A stretch of DNA of 64,000 bases from NCBI GenBank assembly GCA_026182355.1, contig JAPFBL010000557.1, positions 74,501-138,500 on the forward strand. The letters run 5' to 3'. A program made the position numbers and the translations under genes. This DNA is from Hermatobates lingyangjiaoensis (lineage: Eukaryota; Arthropoda; Insecta; Hemiptera; Hermatobatidae). Below are positions 49,927 through 58,900 of the stretch, in pieces (within the stretch, counting starts at the first letter, position 1; every line of letters starts with the position of its first letter). The notes beneath the pieces are model-generated. The model was not told the DNA's origin. It worked only from the letters and a program-made list of their open reading frames with translations, and did no database searches.

Positions 49927-51960
49927 TCAGTTTGTGTTAGTGACTGAAATGACCCTATATGTTACTTCATCTGTTGTGTCTTGGTATGGTTGGGTACCAC
50001 GAGTAATTCTTTCTTCAATTTGTACTCTACCTTTGTTTTTGGCTTGTATAAGATTTCCAAACAAGCACAGGTGGTTACTAAAATCGTCTCTTTGCTCATT
50101 AATGCTTGGACACTTCTCTAGGATGTAGAGCGCTTCTAGTATTCGTAGCCTTTTATGATCGTTCTCTCTGGCTATTACTTTTGTGTTGCAAACTAATGTT
50201 TCCCTGCATATTTTCGTTTTATGAACCTCTTGGAAGTGCTCTTTAGGGGCTCCTGAAGCCAGGTGCATGGTAAGCCTCCTAGAAAGGGTAGTGACAGTCG
50301 ATCCTATATATGAGGAATTTAGGAACTCACAGTTTCCCAACGGGCATTTAAACTCATATATTATGTTCGTCTGTTTCAGGGACTGCATTTCTTCCTGATT
50401 GTTCTTAATTATTAGTTCATTCGAGGTTTTGCTTCTGTAAAATATAATTAATTGGATCTTGCCCTGCTGTTTTTTACACTTTATGTTGTTACGCATAATG
50501 GTTCTGAGTACTTTTTCATCTGTTTTGTAGTTTTCCGAAAACTGGTTTTCATAGTATACCTTATATCTTTTCTATTACCTTACCTTATACCTTATTCTAT
50601 TACCTAATACTATACCTTATTACCTTATAGTATAGTAATCTTTTTCTTCATCTTTCTTGTTGCTCTTGATCTGTAGATCTGTAGCTTTGTAGACTGACTT
50701 AGCTTTTTAGAATTCTGTCAAATTCACTATTGCTAAAACCATTATTAACAAAGACTTGTTTCAGGTTGTTCACTGCATTGTTGAAGCTGCTCCAATTTGA
50801 CGAGATTTTAAATGCTCTATCTATTAGAGTTTTAATTGTACCATGTTTGTACCTAGAGGGACACTCACTCTTACTGTTAAGGTATATTCCACTATGCGTC
50901 GGTTTCATGTACAAAGCTGTTGATATTTCGTTATTGTTTCAACTTATTTGAACATTTAAGAAGTTAATGCGGTTGTTAATACCTAGTTCATGTGTAAACT
51001 TTAATATGGGCATTTCTTCGAACTTCTTCTTTATTTCCATTAGTATTCCAAAGTTTTTAACTACCAAGAAGCAGTCATCGACATAGCGACAATATATATC
51101 TGCCTTGTTTAGTGTGTTTCCTTTTAATATTTTATTTTCTTGTTCACACATATAGAAATTAGCGAATGTGACACCCAGGGGTGATCCCATCGCTACGCCA
51201 TCCACTTGTTGGTACAGCGTTCCATTAATATGCTTGAATGGGTTTCTCATTGTGCATGCCTGTAGTAGCTTTTTCATTATGGGTTGCTTTATATTTGGCG
51301 GTGTGATAGTGGCATGATTATAAACATGATCACAGATAATATTAATGGTTTCAACCACAGGTACATTTGTGAACAGAGATTCTACATCGAGTGAGGCTAA
51401 GAGTGCCTTAGGACGACAGGTTCGTATTATTTCTAGGAAATCATTAGTGGAATGCAGCAAGAATTCAGCAGGTAAGTATTGGGAAATTATGCTGTTCAGA
51501 CTCTTGGCTAGCTTATAAGTTGGTGTGTTAACCTGCGAAATGATAGGACGTAGAGGGTTACCTTCCTTATCTATCTTAACATTACCATATAAGTATCCAG
51601 GGGTATATTCGCCTACGATAGGTTCCAAGATCCTTATCTCCTGATTTCTGTTGACTTCTTTAATGAGCTTATTGACTTCTATTTTTAGTTGGTTCGTTGG
51701 GTTACTCTTCAGACTTTTGAATTTGGACTTATCATTTAATATTTCATCTAACTTTTGTTTATAAATAGCTCTATCCATAATTACAAAAGTATTAGATTTG
51801 TCTGCCCCTCTAACTATAATGTCAGGGTTCTCTTTAAGACGTTTTGCTGCGGTGAATAACCTTTTCGTCACTATTCGGCTAGGTTTGAAATCTCTTCGTT
51901 TTGTAGCTTCAGCTTTCAGTTGGTGGTGTAAGTTTTATATTTATATATATATATTGTTTC
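49927..51960 (-). pseudogene. Penelope-like element: RT plus GIY-YIG endonuclease
   Basis: Minus strand, three pieces. 51960-50939: RT with KIDKEGNPLRPIISQVNTPT, motif A LASLDVESLFTNVP, motif B DGVAMGSPLGVTFANFYMCE and motif C YCRYVDDCF. 50914-50699: thumb region (KPTHSGIYLNSKSECPSRYK), reached by a frame break at about 50930. 50496-49927: GIY-YIG nuclease with IYEFKCPLG, SYIGST, TLSRRLTMHL and ILEALYI, joined after a second break near 50500-50700. PLEs copy RNA into DNA at nicks made by their GIY-YIG domain. The N-terminal ~150 residues are missing or unrecognisable, so the copy is probably dead, though its RT core is intact. Confidence 0.92.
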
Positions 51961-52600
51961 TATGAGTTGTCCAGAGAAAGAAATATGATTCGTGAAAATG
52001 TTGACCAATAGGAAAACGATTTGAATAGGGTGGTTCGAATCGATGTTATATGGTTAGTTGGAGCATAGTTGCTAGGCCCAATGGTTGTAATGTTAGTGGT
52101 TGTAGCTTTGCTAAAAGAAACTACAGACGCAGATATCACCAAAAAATCGTCAACAGTGTTCTTTTAGGGACCACAAAACAGGTTTCAAATGTTTCCATGT
52201 TTGCTATACTTGACTTATCGTAAAGTAAAATTATCAATTTAATTATTATTACTGTTTACTGGTCAAAGCCGGAATTATATACGTTTATTATCATAAATAT
52301 TGTATTTGTTATGTCTGAAATATAGTGACAAGTATTTGCTATGTAACAACAGTGGCTAGATAATAAATGTCAACCCTTTACAAAATTCTCAAAATATGAA
52401 CATTTAAAGAAGAATGTTTTTTTATTGAACAATATTCATTTTCTTATTCACTCAGCTGATTTTGTTATATTGCACATCTTCCAGAGTAAAACTGATTGTT
52501 TTCAATTTCAATCTAGTAAAATGATAAATTAAATATTTTGTAAGATTGGCAAAAATAAATACATTGATGTGATTTATTTTTATTTAATTTAATTTTCAGA
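51961..52600. other. Spacer between the PLE and the CF6 gene
   Basis: 51961-52145 may belong to the PLE 5' end. 52205-52230 (TGCTATACTTGACTTATCGT) resembles an edge of the 812-bp repeat. The remainder is AT-rich and should include the CF6 promoter; no TATA box can be picked out against the AT background. Confidence 0.4.
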
Positions 52601-52708
52601 CTAATATGGTTACAGATTAATTTGGCATTGCCTTTTTCTGGTTATAACAAGACTAGAACCTTCCTTCTACTTTAACTATTTATTTTAGAATTGGAAAACT
52701 ATTAAAAG
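52601..52708 (+). other. ATPsynCF6: Probable 5' untranslated exon of CF6
   Basis: CTATTAAAAG|GTAAGTTTCG gives a strong splice donor at 52709, and ATTTTATTTTCAG|TTTTCTAAAATG gives an acceptor 8 bases ahead of the start codon region. The start of this exon is not defined. Confidence 0.5.
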
Positions 52709-52803
52709 GTAAGTTTCGTTTACTTTCCTTCAATTCATAAAAAAAATTAACCCTTTGAAAAAGAATTCTAGTTATGTTTAGATTTTATTTTCAGTTTTCT
52801 AAA

Positions 52804-52953
52804 ATGTCTGCCTTAAGAGCTGTTACCTCTTTCCAAATCATCTTTTGGGATTATTAAAAGGAATTTAGGAGTGAGTGCTCCAGCATTAAAAGCAACGGAT
52901 CCTGTCCAACAAATGTTTGTTGATAAACTTAAAGAGTACAAGAACAAAAGCAG
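52804..52953 (+). CDS. ATPsynCF6: CF6 exon 1
   Basis: ATG at 52804; frame break near 52836; mature frame from TCATCTTTTGGG (SSFGIIKRNLG) to AAAAGCAG|GTCTGT. The GTCTGT donor is weaker than the others. Confidence 0.88.
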
Positions 52954-55900
52954 GTCTGTATTCCTCTCTAAAAACTTCTATTACCAGTTATACAGTTTTA
53001 TTGCTTTAATTGTTTTTGAATATTTAGAAAAGTCAAAGTATTACATATTGATTCTTATGAATTCTTCATTAGATATATTTTTAAGGTAGGTTTTGATCCG
53101 TTTTTAATATTCTTTATTAAGGATAATGCCCTTATTTGAAAAGGTAATACGCTTTGTATCTTTTACATTTACTTTTGTTTGATAATAGTCTTACCTAAGA
53201 AATTAATTACCACACAATGAATTTGTAGATCCACAAATTGATTTTGGTGATCACTTGTAGATTTTTCAATATATATTAGTAAAGGTTGGCAGCAAATCTT
53301 CTTGGAGGCATATTTTGTTGAAATGTACTGCAGCTTCGGTATTAACGACTTTCAAACTAAGCTGTTCCTAAACTTTTATTTATATTCTTTAGTTTATTTC
53401 AAAATTGTTTCATTGTTTTTTTAAAAAAATTTTAAAATTTCCAAATTTTGAAAAATGTTTAAAGACCCAACCTGACGATGACTATAGAATAGTTCGAAAG
53501 CTAATATCCAATGGTCTTGTAAGTTAGTTTTAATGTAATGTTAGTTTTCAATTGTATTTGAATTGTTGATATCTATTAAAGTGTTTCAAAAAAGTGTCTC
53601 AATGTCCTTTAGACAAGTCATTTGGGAATTACCACCTTATATTCGTAAGACTGTCAGGAGACTGGAACAGCTTAGTTTGAAAGTCGTTAATACCGAAGCT
53701 GCGGTACATTTCAACAATATATATATGGATTAATTTACCACAACGAAACTAATTTGGAAACAATATTCTAAGGCCTTTCGTCAACACATCGTCAGAGAGC
53801 AAGTATTATTACATCAAGTGTTATTTTGATTATTATTCAAATGATATTAATTAATAACTAATTTGAAGTTATTATTTTTTAATAATTATCTGTTGTAAAG
53901 TTCAGATGAGTTTTTTTTATTCATTATCACATTATTTAATTAGTCATGATTAGAATCAGTAACCTAATAAAAAGGAATTACAGAAAAAAATGGTATTTTT
54001 TTTAAAATGTCTTTATAGTTATCGTTTGTGTAACTTTTATGACGAAGAAAGTAATAAGTGTTATGTAATACATTTGTTGGAATGTTTTAATGATATCATT
54101 AGCAGATAATTTATAAGAATATTAAGTATTACATAAGAGTCCAATAATGTATGTTTTACATTACTTAAGAATATTAAGTAAGAGTCCAATAGTTATTACG
54201 TCATATTTGTAAAGTAATAGGATATCAGTCAATCATGATGACTTGAAATTTGTAACAGATCCAGCCTCTTACCGCTAAAGCTACAGTGATCAAAGCAACA
54301 GACATTTATGCATTTATAATTTTCTTATCCTACATCTATGTATACTTATAAAACTTTGATGTTTGTTTGAATGTTTGAGCACAGGTGAAAATTGAAATAC
54401 CTGTTAATTCCAGTTTATGACGAATTATTCAAATCTATATATAAATTCTCTTCGTGCTCTGTATGTATGTATGTATAAAAAGATTTCACATAAACACGTG
54501 AAACAACAATCAATGATTAAACCACAATAAGAATGGGAAAACAAGACTAAGATCTTTCAACCGTAACAAACGGTCTTCGTCAGAGTCAAAAACTCAGTTG
54601 GGTTTTTGACTCTGACGAAGACCGTTTGTTACGGTTGAAAGATCTTAGTCTTGTTTTCCCATTCTTATTGTGGTTTAATCATTGTATGTATGTATGTTTG
54701 TACCTTATGCATTCGGCCTACAATGGACCTTTTTCAAAAATTCTTTTGTAAGGCACTTTCTATAGGTCTTGGGGTGGTTTTAGGCTATTAAACTCGAGGG
54801 GACAGCCTAACCCAGGCTCCCTAGGGCCCTATAATAGATAAGGTTTGCTGTATAACCTGTTTGTTTACATTTTGACTTTAATTGGTAATGGCAACCGCAG
54901 GTAGGTTATTCTTTGTGATAATATTTCCACATGCTTTGTTCAATTATTTTTTCGATACAATGCTTCTTCATAAACAAATAATATTTCATCAAAATATTGT
55001 TATTCAAACTTTTAAGAGACAATTTTGTTTACTGATATAATTTTAATTGGACATTTAAAACTGTGTGAAGTCTTCAAATTGAAATCATTGAATGAAATGT
55101 AATCTGATATGGTTTAGCGTCTTCAACTAACTGGTTCCTAATTGAAACGATTTGGGGGTTTAAAATTCGTATCATATTTAACAGATAAGACATATCACAT
55201 TTAATGAGCTTAAACTTCTTTCAAATTTCTTGATCTATTGTTCGGCAAAAAATATTCTTTTTATTATTTGTTTAATCTAATCTATCAACTTCCAATATTA
55301 TTAGACAATTTGTGAAATTTATAATCACTGTTTGATTATATATTTTTTGCGTAATCTATAATTTTAATTCTGTATTAATTTCGTTTATCTCAAATAAGTT
55401 AAGTGTAACGGAACTATAGAAAATTTAAATTGTTTTCGTTATATGTAATTTATTATTAGAGTTGAAATTAAATTGTTTCCCGGGTAAAGCCGGGTAGATC
55501 AGCTAGTAAATATTAAAGAAAAACAGTGAGTAATATATTATTTTACACAGAATAGCATTAAGGAGAAAGGAGAAAAAAAAAATAAATTCTCTCAACATAA
55601 TCAAGTAAAATTGATGACTCTAGATGTAAAATCTATTTATGTTATAGAATAAATCTGACGAGTTTTCCTACGAAAGATCTTAGTCCCATTTTTGGGACTC
55701 TTATTGTTGTTTAGACACTTGTTTTTTTCTCTTCTACGCATTTACTGTTAATTCTTGTTATAATATATATAAAACAAATTGTATTTATCAGGAATCGGTC
55801 AGTTTTCCAGCTTCAAATCAAACATTCAGAGCCAATGCTTTGATTTAATAATCGTATTAGGAAATTAAGCAATAAACAGATGTATGAAATTTCGAAAGTG

Positions 55901-58900
55901 TATGTATAAGTGGTTTACATTGAATAATTTTGGGAATATAAACGTCAGCTTAAATAAAAATGTTCTAAGGTAATATAAAGACACATTCCTTTCATTAATA
56001 TTATTTTATGTTGGGGAAAATAAATGGGATATTCTAATTTACAGGTTTTGTTAGTTTTTAATATGCTTGATTGTGTATATCCCTTGAATTGATGTTTCAT
56101 TTATTTATGTAATAAAATATTTTGTTTTGCTAAATATACTTACTGTGTATATATCATGAATCATATTAAGATTACTATATCAAAGCTTGGACCATATAAG
56201 AATTTTGTTTTTATGGCTTAATAACAAGAAATAGTATAACAGTTATTCCTTTACTGAACTTCATTAAGTTCAGTGAATGCTTATTACTAACTGTTGCTAT
56301 AATTTTTTAACACTGAGTGACTCAAGGGTCACGGGTAATCTAGTAGTAAAATCAAGTTGTGCAGTCTAGAAACTAGTATGTGCTTAATCCGACTTAAGTA
56401 AAGTACGTAATTCTAGGTAAAATGGATAAACCAACAAAAGTCTCCACACAAATGAAGTTTTATTGAACGCGTTTCGAACACTTTGTGTTCATCATCAGGA
56501 AGACACTATAATACAAATTATATCTAATCAGTTACAAAATTAGAGTGAAATAATAAAATTCAATTTATTTGTGTGGAGACTTTTGTTGGTTTATCCATTT
56601 TACCTCAGAATGAGTAAATACCACACAATTACGGATTACACAACTAATGATTTAAAGTACGTAAGTAAATCCGACTTTCTTAAAATACTTAAGTACGTCT
56701 AAGTACTTGATTCTATATGTAACGTACTTGCTGACAAATAAGTTAGCAAGTACTTTATTACGCATATATCCTCTGTGTGTATTCATTAATAACTTTTTGT
56801 TTATTTGTCAAAGTATTCATATTTTTTAAATACATTGTTTTAAAGATTGTTGCCTTTAATACATTGTGCATATATCCTTTATTTATATTATTGTTGATAG
56901 GCAGCGGATATATAAGTGAACCGCAGTCTCAGTATTCACTATTCCTCTCTTGCAGAGATTCCATGTTATCGACCTATTTCCCTCTATCAGGCGCTAATCG
57001 AAAAAGGCATTGACCAAGTAACATGTAACACAAGAATAAAAGAACTTATAATACATTTATATATAAGTAAGAGCGAAGAGTCCCACAGGAAGGCAGGGTG
57101 GTGACTCACCGTCACGGTGTCACCGCCCTGCCTTCCTTCGGGACTCTTCGCTCTTCACACCTCCTGATGACGACGATGGTCGAAATATCGGTGTGAGTTA
57201 TGTCTGTGTGTTTCCTTCCTTTTGAATTTATTATATATATATATATATACTTTGAATTGAAATTGAAATCAGACGGTCCAAACGGACAAATAATTAAAGT
57301 TACAGCTAGAGAACACAAGAAAAAGGACGAACACTCACGAATCTCGATTATTTCGGCGTCTTGCCGTCTTCAAGAGAGTAGAAAGAAAGAAAATAAAATA
57401 AAAGGAGAAAGAATGAAGGAACGGAGACGTAAATGCGTCCACTGGCCGATGTAAACATGTGAGTTTACATCGGCCAGTGGACGCATTTACGTCTCCGTTC
57501 CTTGATTCTTTCTCCTTTTATTTTATTTTCTTTCTTTCTACTCTCCTGAAGACGGCAAGACGCCGAAATAATCGAGATTCGTGAGTGTTCGTCCTTTTTC
57601 TTGTGTTCTCTAGCTGTAACTTTAATTATATATATATATATAGTATGTTGATAAAAGTGTGTTGTTTCAGCGGAGGCAGTTTAGTGGAACCAACTCCAGA
57701 AATCGAGCGTGAATGGAAGCAGGAGTTGACAAAGTTGGCTAAACAGTATGGAGGAGGATCTGGTGTGGACATGACCAAGTTTCCTGACTTCAAATTCAAG
57801 GGTATGTCTTTTACAGCGATGAAACTTCAATGCTTACAGGCTTTACGATTTTATAAAGGTGTGCAATGGTCAACTGGCATTATATACAGTGAGCATCGTA
57901 AGTAGTAATGGGATGAAACTCTGTAGCTAAGCATTCAAGGGTATGTCTTTTACAGCTATGAAACTTCAATACTTACAGGCTTTACGATTTTATAAAGGTT
58001 TGAGCACTGTAACAGTTACGCAAACGAAACTAAATTGTTTAGTTATATATAGGCTATATACAAGCGCAGATTACGTTGTCATACATGCACAAGTTACGTG
58101 AGTCAAGCGACACTTGTGGGGCTTGATAGTGGGTTAATAATTAATAAGGTCTGAATAGGGGTTTACGTAACTTTAACAACCGGTTCGCATGGTTGGTTCA
58201 TCATGAACTTAGTAGCTAAGCATTCAACGATATCCCTTTTGTTTGAATGTTATTTACAGGCTTTACGATATACTGGCATTATATACAGTGAGCATCGTAA
58301 GTAGTAATGGTATGAAACTCTGTAGCCTAGCATTCAACGGTATGCCTGTTATAATAGTGAAACTTGAATGAACAACAGGTACTTAACGATTTTATGAGGG
58401 TGTAGTGTGGGAAAATATCACTATAAACAGTGTTCATCGTAAGTAGAATGGATACCCACTCTGGCCCTTGATTTATTCATGCGGAAGGTGATCGAGACGT
58501 AAAAAGAAGGTATAAAATCGCGTGGATTCTTGAGTGTCAATAACAGAGGGTAAATCACAATGAGAAATATAATATTAATTTTAAGATGCCATTATGCTGG
58601 GCTGAGAGGCCAGGTGGTAGGAGCTTAAGGCAATATGTATAATTATTTTATGCCATTGTTTTGGAAAGCGCAGAAAGACTAGTGTTATATTATGACTATA
58701 TACATATATAACCGTTTAATAACTTTAGTTCAAAATCGAAGAGGTATAACAAACAGAGTAAAAAAACACTCTTACTTACTCAAATTTCTGTAAAAACTGT
58801 CATCAAGAGAAACGAGAGTGGGAGACCAAACGCTGTGGAGATGTAACGGCAAGTAATCGGTGTGCATCTCTTTTCTTCTGAAGATGGTTTTCCAGAAATT

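Larger units (their letters stand above)
53280..53810. mobile_element. Fold-back with hammerheads, families AGCU and AGGCCU
   Basis: Arms 53313-53372 (GTTGAAATGTACTGCAGCTT...) and 53663-53722 mirror each other. A motif in the spacer and one to the right face each other in opposite directions. In CF6 intron 1. Confidence 0.7.
54477..54687. mobile_element. AGAUCU-family fold-back nested in the Helitron
   Basis: Arms 54507-54594 and 54596-54683 are mirror images meeting at CTCAGTTGGG, and the left end carries the extra TTTCACATAAACACGTGAAA. Flanked on both sides by GTATGTATG repeats, which hide any target duplication. Confidence 0.85.
54434..55506 (+). mobile_element. Non-autonomous Helitron, copy 1 (carrying a fold-back)
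   Basis: Starts TCTATATATAAATTCTCTTC after A and ends CCCGGGTAAAGCCGGGTAGATCAGCTAG before T: hairpin plus CTAG, the Helitron pattern. No coding capacity. Compared with the copy at 62345-63202 it has an extra ~210 bases (about 54476-54687), an AGAUCU-family fold-back inserted in its TATG microsatellite. Otherwise the two are about 98% identical, so transposition was recent. Confidence 0.9.
57285..57630. mobile_element. Long near-perfect palindrome with two hammerheads
   Basis: Arms of about 165-170 bases (57288-57454 and 57461-57628), for example GTTACAGCTAGAGAACACAA mirrored at the far end, centred on ACATCGGCCAGTGG-type sequence near 57457. Flanked on both sides by (AT)n. It is 40 bases upstream of CF6 exon 2, so the CF6 pre-mRNA should form a very stable hairpin there. 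Confidence 0.88.

Noticed and set aside
52871..53089. A 72-codon protein starting at GTG
   Set aside because: It is CF6 exon 1 read through into intron 1; the real start is the ATG at 52804 and the donor is at 52954.
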